Assembly: GCA_018382295.1 (NCBI GenBank)
Contig: JAGZQF010000008.1
Span: 1-54,699 of the forward strand
Reading direction: 5' to 3'
From: Collinsella sp.
GTDB lineage: Bacteria > Actinomycetota > Coriobacteriia > Coriobacteriales > Coriobacteriaceae
Length of the DNA: 54,699 bases
The number at the start of each line of letters is the position of its first letter. Positions within the stretch are counted from its first letter, which is position 1. Below the pieces are notes generated by a model that saw only the letters and a program-made list of their open reading frames with translations, ran no database searches and was not told where the DNA came from. A program made the translations under genes and the position numbers. Positions 1 to 7,170 of this stretch are shown piece by piece.

Positions 1-14
1 TCTTCGGCGTTCAT
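1..14 (-). CDS. Possible first codons of a divergent gene cut by the window edge
   Basis: On the minus strand an ATG at position 14 is preceded by a purine-rich GGGGG stretch (about 19-24) at a usable ribosome-binding distance, and four sense codons follow before the window ends. A TTGACA hexamer lies further upstream on the same strand, but no well-spaced -10 box is visible. This may be the start of a real gene running leftwards out of the window; the evidence is too short to name a product. Confidence 0.2.
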
Positions 15-183
15 GCTGCCCCCATCCGTCGCGGTCTACGGGGCTAACGATATGGCACCGTGGGGACACATGTATGTCAATCCTGGTCTAACAGAGCCTT
101 ATTTTTTGGGCCTCGAAGGGTGGATTTCGCGCTTTTGGTAAAGAAATGAGTGCGTGTTTTGCCGTGCGGCGGCATTGGCACAG

Positions 184-222
184 AAAAAGGGCCCGGAAGG
201 CGAAGCCTTCCGGGCCCTTTGC
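184..222 (-). terminator. Rho-independent terminator of pyruvate kinase
   Basis: A perfect 15-bp inverted repeat (186-200 with 206-220, 5-nt loop) is followed on the minus strand by a run of five T. It lies just after the stop codon of the leftward pyk gene. Confidence 0.9.
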
Positions 223-248
223 AATGCAAGTATGCTTGCAAGTGCGTT

Positions 249-1709
249 TTAGCGCACCTGAGCGACGTAAGCGACGTTGGTCGAGGAGACCTTGTCCTCG
301 AGCTGGACGCTCATGCGGGGATCGCCGGCGGTAGCGACGGTCAGGTCGCCGGCCTCGACGTAGCCGAGCTCCTTAGCGGTCTCGATCGCCTTGACGATCG
401 TGCCGTTGACGGTGCCCTGGGTAATCTCGGCCTGATGCGGGATAACGCCCCAGTACATGATCATCTGCTGGACGGCCCACTCGTGGCGGGAGAACGCGCA
501 GATCGGCATGTTGGGACGGAAGTGCGAGATCAGGCGAGCGGTACGACCGGTGGTCGTCGGCACGGTGATGCACTTGGCGCCAACGGTGGTGGCCATGTTC
601 ACAGCGGACATACCCACAACGTTGTTGACGACGCGGGTGCCGTGAGCGTCAGCCGGAACCTCGAGCGGAGCGTGAGCCGGGAGGTACTTCTCGGTCTCGA
701 GAGCAATGCTGGCCTGCATCTTAACGGCCTCGACCGGGTACTTACCGGCAGCGGACTCGCCAGAGAGCATAACGGCGTCGGTGCCGTCGTAGATGGCGTT
801 AGCAACGTCGGCAACCTCGGCGCGCGTCGGGCGCGGGTTCTGCTGCATGGAGTCGAGCATCTGCGTAGCGGTGATAACGGGCTTGTAGGCCGCGTTGCAC
901 TTGGCGATGATCTCCTTCTGGATGTGCGGAACGAGCTCGGGCTTGATCTCGATGCCCAGGTCGCCACGGGCGACCATGATGCCATCGGAAGCCTCGAGGA
1001 TCTCGTCGAAGTTCTCGACGCCCAGGGCGCACTCGATCTTCGGGAAGATCGTCACGTGCTCGCCGCCGTTCTCGCGGCAAAGCTTGCGGATGCCGCGGAC
1101 GGACTCGCCGTCACGGATGAAGGAAGCGGCGATGTAGTCGATGTTCTCGGTCAGGCCAAAGAGGATGTCCTGACGATCGCGCTCGGTGATGGCAGGCAGC
1201 GAGATGTTGACGTTGGGCATGTTGACGCCCTTGCGCTCGCCGATCAGGCCGTCGTTCTTGACGACGCAGGTCATGTCCTGGCCGCTGACGGACTCGACCT
1301 CGAGGGCAACCAGGCCGTCATCGATCAGGATGAGGGAGCCCTTCTCGACCTCGGAGGGCAGAGCCAGGTAGTCGAGGGAGATGTGCTCAGCGGTGCCGTG
1401 GAAATCCTCGGATGTGGGCTGAGCGGTGACGACGATCTTGTCGCCGGTCTTGACGGCAACCTTCTTGCCGTCGACCAGAAGGCCGGTACGGACCTCGGGG
1501 CCCTTGGTGTCGAGCAGGATGCCGACAGGCAGACCGAGCTCCTTGGAAATACGACGGACGCGCTCGATGCGACCGTGGTGCTCGTCGTAGGAGCCGTGCG
1601 AGAAGTTAAAACGGGCGACGTTCATGCCCGCCTTGATCATCTCGCGGATGGTCTCGTCGCTATCGCAGGCGGGACCCATGGTGCATACAATCTTAGTGCG
1701 CTTGTACAT
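249..1709 (-). CDS. pyk: Pyruvate kinase
   Basis: Cytosolic glycolytic enzyme that converts phosphoenolpyruvate and ADP to pyruvate and ATP. The 486-residue protein has the N-terminal ARFNFSHG segment (residues 32-39), the DTKGPE motif (67-72), the catalytic lysine in FPKIE (Lys224) and the signature MVARGDLGIEI (245-255) that binds Mg2+ and PEP. The B domain lies at about 72-165 and the allosteric C domain fills the last 130 residues. Length is typical for the short bacterial form without the C-terminal PEP-utiliser extension. The start is set by a GGAGGT site at 1714-1719 on the minus strand, 4 nt before the ATG. It is a single-gene unit with its own terminator. Confidence 0.97.
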   Translation of the reverse strand: MYKRTKIVCTMGPACDSDETIREMIKAGMNVARFNFSHGSYDEHHGRIERVRRISKELGLPVGILLDTKGPEVRTGLLVDGKKVAVKTGDKIVVTAQPTSEDFHGTAEHISLDYLALPSEVEKGSLILIDDGLVALEVESVSGQDMTCVVKNDGLIGERKGVNMPNVNISLPAITERDRQDILFGLTENIDYIAASFIRDGESVRGIRKLCRENGGEHVTIFPKIECALGVENFDEILEASDGIMVARGDLGIEIKPELVPHIQKEIIAKCNAAYKPVITATQMLDSMQQNPRPTRAEVADVANAIYDGTDAVMLSGESAAGKYPVEAVKMQASIALETEKYLPAHAPLEVPADAHGTRVVNNVVGMSAVNMATTVGAKCITVPTTTGRTARLISHFRPNMPICAFSRHEWAVQQMIMYWGVIPHQAEITQGTVNGTIVKAIETAKELGYVEAGDLTVATAGDPRMSVQLEDKVSSTNVAYVAQVR

Positions 1710-1772
1710 TCAGACCTCCATCTGACATCGTCTTGCGCTGATAGATAAACCATAAGAAATAAAATCGAGTTG

Positions 1773-1801
1773 ATTATAACGAAATACCGACCGAATACCC
1801 C
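1773..1801 (-). promoter_or_regulatory. Probable pyk promoter
   Basis: A perfect TATAAT (minus strand, 1773-1778) sits about 64 bp upstream of the pyk start codon. The -35 region at 17-bp spacing (1796-1801) reads GGGTAT and is weak, so only the -10 element is convincing. Confidence 0.5.
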
Positions 1802-2003
1802 AAAAAAACGACCGTATGCCGATTAAGAAGTTCATTTTTTGCGGGAAAAACGGTATATGCAAAAATTTTACCAACTGCTCTTACCGCTGCTATCTGGGCG
1901 ATATTTCAGTTTGACGAAGTGCCGAAGAAAAAACGTTTTACCAACATTGAGCATCACACGGTCTGCACCGTTGCACTCGAGCCGTGTTTCCAATTGGAAT
2001 GTT
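1802..2003. other. AT-rich divergent intergenic region with a 10-bp direct repeat
   Basis: This stretch between pyk and the P-type ATPase gene is clearly AT-richer than its surroundings. The decamer TTTTACCAAC occurs twice on the plus strand (1866-1875 and 1936-1945), 70 bp apart. A short open frame here lacks a ribosome-binding site and resembles no family I know, so I treat the region as non-coding. The repeats could be regulator sites for either flanking gene, but that is inference. Confidence 0.4.
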
Positions 2004-2033
2004 TTGGCTAGATGCGCCGCTTTGGGGTACCAT
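2004..2033 (+). promoter_or_regulatory. Probable promoter of the P-type ATPase leader
   Basis: TTGGCT (2004-2009) and TACCAT (2028-2033) are separated by 18 bp. Transcription would begin near 2040, exactly at the first hairpin of the structured leader, which supports the call. Confidence 0.5.
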
Positions 2034-2039
2034 AGCTCC

Positions 2040-2151
2040 ACTATCAACTGCCGCTCAGCACGGCAGCCTTGATGAGCCCTTGCCCTTCTCCTGGGAATTA
2101 TGATCGGGCATCAATCTGCTGAGTGGCCCGAATCCCAGGAGGGGACTCTAT
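2040..2151 (+). promoter_or_regulatory. Structured 5' leader, candidate riboswitch or regulatory RNA
   Basis: The leader of the Ca2+-type ATPase gene can form a hairpin with stem CTGCCG/CGGCAG (2048-2053 with 2061-2066) and a 7-nt loop CTCAGCA (2054-2060). The whole loop is complementary to TGCTGAG at 2117-2123, giving a loop-distal pseudoknot. ATCAA occurs at 2043-2047 and again at 2110-2114, and both copies can pair with the single TTGAT at 2069-2073, so two folds compete. A 9-bp perfect helix, CTCCTGGGA (2088-2096) with TCCCAGGAG (2133-2141), would cover the ribosome-binding site AGGAGGGG (2137-2144). This is a translation-control architecture. I could not match it to yybP-ykoY, NiCo or M-box consensus features from memory. 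The ligand is unknown; a divalent metal is a guess from the downstream gene. Confidence 0.6.
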
Positions 2152-4833
2152 ATGCAAAAGGAATACCTGTCCGCCGCGGCGGAGGTGCTCAGCGACCAGG
2201 GCGTCGATGAGAACCTCGGCTTGAGCAACGACGAGGCGTCGTCGCGCCTCGCCAAGACAGGCCCTAACAAGCTCGAGGAAGCCGAGAAAACGCCGCTGTG
2301 GAAGCGTTTCTTTGAGCAGATGGCCGACCCCATGGTCATCATGTTGATCGTTGCCGCCGTTATCAGCGCGCTCACGGGTATGGTCAAGGGCGAGCCCGAC
2401 TTTGCCGATGTCGCCATCATCATGTTCGTCGTTATCGTCAACTCGGTGCTGGGCGTGGTCCAAGAGGCTAAAAGCGAGGAGGCTCTCGAGGCCCTGCAGG
2501 AGATGAGCGCGGCGCAGTCCAAGGTGCTGCGCGACGGCAAGCTCGTGCACCTGCCGAGCGCCGAGCTCGTGCCCGGCGATGTGATCATGCTCGAGGCGGG
2601 CGACTCCGTCCCGGCCGACTGCCGCGTGCTCGAGAGCGCCACGATGAAGATCGAGGAGGCCGCCCTTACCGGCGAGTCCGTGCCCGTCGAGAAGCATGCC
2701 AACGTGATTGAGCTCGCCGCCGGCACCGACGACGTGCCGCTCGGCGACCGCAAGAACATGTGCTACATGGGTTCCACCGTGGTATACGGCCGCGGCCGCG
2801 CCGTCGTGGTCGGCACCGGCATGAACACCGAGATGGGTAAGATCGCCGGCGCCCTGGCCGAGGCCAAGGAAGAGCTCACGCCGCTGCAGGTGAAGCTTGC
2901 CGAGCTCAGCCGCATCCTCACCATCATGGTTATCGTCATCTGCGTCGTTATCTTTGGCGTCGATATCATCCGCCACGGCGTGGGCAACGTTCTTACCGAC
3001 CCGACCGCCCTGATCGATACCTTTATGGTCGCCGTCTCGCTCGCCGTCGCTGCCATCCCCGAGGGCCTGGTCGCCGTCGTGACCATCGTGCTGTCGCTTG
3101 GCGTGACCAAGATGGCCAAGCGCCAGGCAATCATCCGCAAGCTTTCCGCCGTCGAGACCCTTGGCTGCACACAGACCATCTGCTCCGACAAGACCGGTAC
3201 CCTCACCCAGAACAAGATGACCGTCGTCAAGCACGAGCTCGCTGCGCCTAAGGAGAAGTTCCTGGCCGGCATGGCGCTGTGCTCCGACGCCCAGTGGGAC
3301 GAGGAACTGGGCGAGGCTGTGGGTGAGCCGACCGAGTGTGCGCTCGTCAACGATGCCGGCAAGGCGGGGCTCACTGGCCTGACTGCCGAGCATCCGCGCG
3401 TGGGCGAGGCCCCGTTTGACTCGGGCCGCAAGATGATGTCCGTGGTCGTCGAGACCCTGGACGGCGAGTACGAGCAGTACACCAAGGGCGCGCCCGACGT
3501 GGTGATCGGCCTGTGTACCCATATCTACGAGGGCGACAAGGTTGTCCCCCTGACCGAGGAGCGTCGCGCCGAGCTCGTGGCCGCCAACAAGGCCATGGCC
3601 GACGAGGCCCTGCGCGTGCTGGCGCTGGCGAGCCGCACCTACACCGAGGTCCCGGCCGACTGCAGCCCCGCCGCGCTCGAGCATGACCTGGTCTTCTGCG
3701 GCCTGTCCGGCATGATTGACCCGGTCCGCCCCGAGGTCGCCGACGCCATCCGCGAGGCGCACGACGCCGGTATCCGCACCGTCATGATTACGGGCGACCA
3801 CATCGACACCGCCGTGGCCATCGCCAAGCAGCTGGGCATCGTCACCGATCGCAGCCATGCCATCACCGGTGCCGACCTCGATCGCATGAGCGACGAGGAG
3901 CTCGACGCGCACATCGAGGACTACGGCGTGTACGCCCGCGTTCAGCCCGAGCATAAGACCCGCATCGTCGAGGCTTGGAAGTCGCGCGACCAGATCGTGG
4001 CCATGACGGGCGACGGCGTCAACGACGCCCCGTCCATCAAGCGTGCCGACATCGGCGTGGGCATGGGCATCACCGGTACCGACGTCACCAAGAACGTTGC
4101 CGACATGGTGCTCGCCGACGACAACTTCGCCACCATCATCGGTGCCTGCGAAGAGGGCCGTCGCATCTACGACAACATCCGCAAGGTCATCCAGTTCCTG
4201 CTTTCGGCCAACCTTGCCGAGGTGTTCTCGGTGTTTATCGCCACGCTCATCGGCTTTACCATCTTTCAGCCGGTGCAGCTGCTGTGGGTGAACCTGGTCA
4301 CCGACTGCTTCCCCGCGCTCGCGCTGGGCATGGAGGATGCCGAGGGCGACATCATGAAGCGCAAGCCGCGCAACGCCAAGGACGGCGTCTTTGCCGGACA
4401 TATGGGTCTGGACTGCGTGGTCCAGGGCCTGATCATCACCGTGCTGGTGCTGGCGAGCTTCTTTGTGGGCGTGTACTTTGACATGGGCTACATCCACATC
4501 GCCGATATGATCGCCGGCAATGCCGACGAGGAAGGCGTGATGATGGCGTTCATCACGCTCAACATGGTCGAGATTTTCCACTGCTTCAATATGCGCAGCC
4601 GTCGTGCGTCGCTGTTCACCATGAAAAAGCAGAACAAGTGGCTGTGGGCTTCCGCCGCGCTGGCACTGGTGCTGACGGTGATCGTGACCGTGCAGCCGAC
4701 GCTTGCCGAGATGTTCTTCGGCCCTGTGACGCTTGAGCTCAAGGGCGTTCTTGCCGCTTTGGGCCTGGCCTTCCTGATCATCCCGCTGATGGAGATCTAC
4801 AAGGCGATCATGCGCGCTGTGGAGAAAGAGTAG
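2152..4833 (+). CDS. P-type (P2A) calcium-transporting ATPase
   Basis: Membrane pump using ATP hydrolysis to move Ca2+ (possibly Mn2+) out of the cytosol. The 893-residue protein has the full P-type layout: actuator motif TGES (173-176), phosphorylation motif DKTGTLT with Asp346, and hinge motif TGDGVNDAP (from 619). SERCA-type ion-site residues are present: PEGL in TM4 (Glu304), the N and E of the TM5 segment SANLAEVF, and N and D of NLVTD in TM6. This pattern marks P2A Ca2+-ATPases rather than Na/K or heavy-metal pumps. The N-terminal cation-ATPase domain and four C-terminal membrane segments are intact. The start follows AGGAGGGG at 7-nt spacing. It stands alone, downstream of a structured leader. 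Substrate specificity is inferred from motifs only. Confidence 0.93.
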   Translation: MQKEYLSAAAEVLSDQGVDENLGLSNDEASSRLAKTGPNKLEEAEKTPLWKRFFEQMADPMVIMLIVAAVISALTGMVKGEPDFADVAIIMFVVIVNSVLGVVQEAKSEEALEALQEMSAAQSKVLRDGKLVHLPSAELVPGDVIMLEAGDSVPADCRVLESATMKIEEAALTGESVPVEKHANVIELAAGTDDVPLGDRKNMCYMGSTVVYGRGRAVVVGTGMNTEMGKIAGALAEAKEELTPLQVKLAELSRILTIMVIVICVVIFGVDIIRHGVGNVLTDPTALIDTFMVAVSLAVAAIPEGLVAVVTIVLSLGVTKMAKRQAIIRKLSAVETLGCTQTICSDKTGTLTQNKMTVVKHELAAPKEKFLAGMALCSDAQWDEELGEAVGEPTECALVNDAGKAGLTGLTAEHPRVGEAPFDSGRKMMSVVVETLDGEYEQYTKGAPDVVIGLCTHIYEGDKVVPLTEERRAELVAANKAMADEALRVLALASRTYTEVPADCSPAALEHDLVFCGLSGMIDPVRPEVADAIREAHDAGIRTVMITGDHIDTAVAIAKQLGIVTDRSHAITGADLDRMSDEELDAHIEDYGVYARVQPEHKTRIVEAWKSRDQIVAMTGDGVNDAPSIKRADIGVGMGITGTDVTKNVADMVLADDNFATIIGACEEGRRIYDNIRKVIQFLLSANLAEVFSVFIATLIGFTIFQPVQLLWVNLVTDCFPALALGMEDAEGDIMKRKPRNAKDGVFAGHMGLDCVVQGLIITVLVLASFFVGVYFDMGYIHIADMIAGNADEEGVMMAFITLNMVEIFHCFNMRSRRASLFTMKKQNKWLWASAALALVLTVIVTVQPTLAEMFFGPVTLELKGVLAALGLAFLIIPLMEIYKAIMRAVEKE

Positions 4834-4844
4834 CGTACTCGTCC

Positions 4845-4932
4845 GGGCCCGCCCCACGCCCTTTCTCCCTCACTGGTCCTCGCGCTTCGCGCTGCGGGAT
4901 CGTTCGGGAGAAAGGGCTTCCGGGGCGGGCCC
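4845..4932. repeat. Long nested inverted repeat after the ATPase gene
   Basis: Arms 4845-4869 and 4906-4932 are imperfect inverted copies (GGGCCCGCCCC and AAAGGGC-type blocks match), enclosing a smaller hairpin built on CGCGCTTCGCG. There is no T-run directly after it, so it is not a classical terminator. It resembles the nested palindromes at 25689-25849 and 50370-50469 in design but not in sequence. Confidence 0.6.
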
Positions 4933-4991
4933 TGCGGTATCCTTGCTGGCTTTTCTTCCGTGCGGATGAAAAGGGCTGAGGAAAAGTTTGT

Positions 4992-5025
4992 GAGCTGGTC
5001 GGGCTTTGCCCGGCCAGCTCTTTTT
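4992..5025 (+). terminator. Rho-independent terminator
   Basis: A 12-bp stem (GAGCTGG and CGGG blocks, one G-U pair) with a 5-nt loop is followed by five T at 5021-5025. It ends transcription from the ATPase side, or could act as an attenuator ahead of rsgA, which starts 49 bp later. Confidence 0.75.
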
Positions 5026-5073
5026 GATTTAAAATACCTGCTCAGTTGTGATTTGTGGTGCTGGGAGGCGCTT

Positions 5074-6258
5074 GTGGGCAAGGCGAAGGCTAAAGCGAAG
5101 AAAAAGACGACGGGGGCGCGGGCTAAGCGCGATCGTCGTCGGAAGCTCGCGACCGAGGCTCCCGCATCTGCTGAGGAGCTGCTGGCAAGCGTGCCGGGAC
5201 TCGACGCGCTGCAGGATGTTCCGGCGTTCGATGACCTGCCGGTCGATGAAGCTCAGCAGGCTGCCTTTGATGATTTCTGCGCACATGCCGAGGAGCCCGA
5301 GCAGATGCAACTTGGCGCCGTGGTGCGCTTGGATCGTGGGTTTCCGCTGGTGGCGACTGCCGACGATACCTTCCGCGCCGAGCATGCCGTGGGATTTGCC
5401 AAGTCGCGCGGTGGGGACGAGGTCCTGCTGCCTGCCGTGGGCGATCGTGTGGCGGTGCGCCGCGCTCCCGGGCACGATATGGGCGTGATTGAATGCGTGC
5501 TGCCGCGCCGTACGAGCTTTGAGCGTTGGCGCGGCCGTGCCCGCGGAGAGCGCCAGGTGCTCTGCTCCAACGTGGATAGCGTGCTAATCGTGCAGGCGCT
5601 CGGTGCCGGCGAGGTGCTGCTCGACCGTGTGGCGCGCTCGCTGGTGTTGGCGCTCGACTGCGATGCCGAACCGGTGGTGGTACTCACCAAAGCTGACCGT
5701 TGCGATGCCGAGGAGCTCGAGCGCGATCTGGACCGCGTGCGCCGCCTGGTGGGTCCGGACGTGCGCGTGATCGTGACGTCCTCTGCCGAGGGCCGCGGCC
5801 TGGACGAGGTCCGTGCCTGCGTGCCTGTCGGGAGCTGCGCCATGATTCTGGGCGAGTCGGGTGCCGGCAAGTCGACGCTGCTCAATGCACTGCTGGGCCA
5901 CGATACGTTGGCGACCGGCGGTGTGCGCGAACGCGACGACCAGGGCCGTCACACTACCGTCGCGCGCGTGATGGTAGCGCTGCCGGGCGACGCCGGCGTG
6001 ATCGCCGATGCCCCGGGCCTGCGCAGCTTACCGCTCGTGGGTCACGAGCGGGGTCTGGCGCGCGCCTTCCCCGAGATTGTCGAGGCATCGCGCGCGTGCC
6101 GATTTGGCGATTGCACGCATACCCATGAGCCGGGTTGCGCCGTTCGCGAGGCCGAGGATGCCGGGCAGATCGACAGTCTGCGTTTGGAAACGTTCCAAAA
6201 CCTGGCGTCATCCATGCGCGTGAGTGCTCAAATGCTCGATCCCGATGTCCATCTGTAA
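5074..6258 (+). CDS. rsgA: Small ribosomal subunit biogenesis GTPase RsgA
   Basis: Circularly permuted GTPase that acts late in 30S subunit assembly. The 394-residue protein has a basic, Lys/Arg-rich N-terminus (residues 2-25), an OB-fold region at about 85-150, then permuted G motifs: G4 as TKAD, G1 GESGAGKS (260-267) and G3 DAPG. It ends with the RsgA zinc-binding segment CRFGDCTHTHEPGC. The GTG start at 5074 is chosen because GGGAGG (5063-5068) lies 5 nt upstream and the protein begins with the basic tail. An in-frame ATG at 4960 would place the start before the terminator hairpin. The N-terminal extension before the OB fold is longer than in E. coli. Single-gene unit with its own terminator. 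Confidence 0.93.
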   Translation: MGKAKAKAKKKTTGARAKRDRRRKLATEAPASAEELLASVPGLDALQDVPAFDDLPVDEAQQAAFDDFCAHAEEPEQMQLGAVVRLDRGFPLVATADDTFRAEHAVGFAKSRGGDEVLLPAVGDRVAVRRAPGHDMGVIECVLPRRTSFERWRGRARGERQVLCSNVDSVLIVQALGAGEVLLDRVARSLVLALDCDAEPVVVLTKADRCDAEELERDLDRVRRLVGPDVRVIVTSSAEGRGLDEVRACVPVGSCAMILGESGAGKSTLLNALLGHDTLATGGVRERDDQGRHTTVARVMVALPGDAGVIADAPGLRSLPLVGHERGLARAFPEIVEASRACRFGDCTHTHEPGCAVREAEDAGQIDSLRLETFQNLASSMRVSAQMLDPDVHL

Positions 6259-6275
6259 TTGATTTTTCCTATGAC

Positions 6276-6311
6276 AGCCGTCTCCCAACTGTTCGGGAGA
6301 CGGCTTTTTTG
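6276..6311 (+). terminator. Terminator of rsgA
   Basis: An 11-bp stem (AGCCGTCTCCC at 6276-6286 with GGGAGACGGCT at 6295-6305) is followed by a T-run to 6310. Confidence 0.9.
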
Positions 6312-6348
6312 CTGCGGAAAAGCCTCGAAACATGCAGTTTGCTGACGT

Positions 6349-6413
6349 GCTGACCAAAACCTTGCCACGAGCTTGACGGGCTGGTCAGTTTTTGGTCAGC
6401 GATTGGTTTGACA
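6349..6413 (+). promoter_or_regulatory. Operator-like inverted repeat upstream of the tad operon
   Basis: GCTGACCAAAA (6349-6359) and TTTTGGTCAGC (6390-6400) form a perfect 11-bp inverted repeat with a 30-bp gap; an additional CTGGTCAG half-site lies at 6381-6388. A consensus TTGACA (-35) follows at 6408-6413, although its -10 partner is poor. Position and symmetry suggest regulator half-sites controlling the pilus operon; this is inference. Confidence 0.45.
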
Positions 6414-6510
6414 TCGAAAACCAAGATCGCGATTGCGCCGCTTTGCACTCTGACCGCCCAGACAATGGTGGTACGGGCATTCGCCCGGCACTGCCATGAG
6501 AGGAGCGGCC

Positions 6511-7170
6511 GTGAACAAGAGCAAGCGCATCGCCATCAGTCTGGTCGCGGGCGTGCTCGCTGCTCTGCTTTGCATGGTTTACGGCTCGTCGATCCGCTCG
6601 CAAGCCGAACAGGTCCAGGCTGAGACCTTGGCCAAGTACGGTGGCGATCGCGTCGAGGTATGCGTCGCGGCGCGCGATATCGATGTGGGCGAGACCCTCG
6701 ATGAGACCAATGTCATAACCCAGGAATGGCTGACGAGTCTGCTGCCGCGTGACGCGGCGACCGAGCTGCGCCAGGTGCGCGGCGACGTGACGACTTCGCG
6801 TATTCCCAAAAACGCCGTGATCTGCAATGTCTACACCAAGGCCGAGAGTCACAAGCTCGAGGTGCCTAAGGGCAAGGTTGCCGTTTCGGTGGCGGTCGAT
6901 GCCGAGCACTCGGTCGGCGGTGCTACGGGCGTGGGCAGCTACGTGGATGTGTATGTGCAAAAAGACGGCGTAACCGATCGACTGTGCGGCGCGCACGTGA
7001 TCGATACCAGTGAGGATTCCGGTGCCACGCGCGAGGGCAAGATCGAATGGGTGACGCTGGCGGCTGACCCCGAAGACGTCAAGGAACTGTTGGGTGCCTC
7101 GGGCAAGGGAACGGTCAGCTTGACGATTCCCGCCACGGCGCGCGGTAAAAAGAGCGGAGGCGACGAGTGA
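6511..7170 (+). CDS. cpaB: CpaB/RcpC-like SAF-domain pilus assembly protein
   Basis: First gene of the tad/Flp pilus operon. The 219-residue protein starts with a membrane anchor (residues 6-24, rich in A, L, V), followed by a SAF-like beta-clip region containing ARDIDVGETLD and later IPKNAVICNVY, features typical of CpaB. In Gram-negative bacteria CpaB works with the CpaC secretin; no secretin exists here, so its partner in a monoderm envelope is unclear. The GTG at 6511 is preferred over the ATG at 6496 because AGGAG (6501-6505) lies 5 nt before it. It overlaps the next gene, which implies translational coupling. Confidence 0.82.
   Translation: MNKSKRIAISLVAGVLAALLCMVYGSSIRSQAEQVQAETLAKYGGDRVEVCVAARDIDVGETLDETNVITQEWLTSLLPRDAATELRQVRGDVTTSRIPKNAVICNVYTKAESHKLEVPKGKVAVSVAVDAEHSVGGATGVGSYVDVYVQKDGVTDRLCGAHVIDTSEDSGATREGKIEWVTLAADPEDVKELLGASGKGTVSLTIPATARGKKSGGDE

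Noticed and set aside
1839..2072. 77-residue open frame upstream of the ATPase gene
   Set aside because: No ribosome-binding site, odd composition, and it runs into the structured leader.
2040..2151. Known yybP-ykoY riboswitch
   Set aside because: The conserved internal-loop segments of that class were not found; kept as an unassigned structured leader.
2098..4857. 919-residue open frame antisense to the P-type ATPase gene
   Set aside because: The plus strand encodes a full set of P-type motifs. The antisense frame is His/Asp/Gly-rich with no domains, a by-product of GC-rich codon bias. Similar long antisense frames (150-1748, 19221-21215, 42939-44597) were rejected for the same reason.
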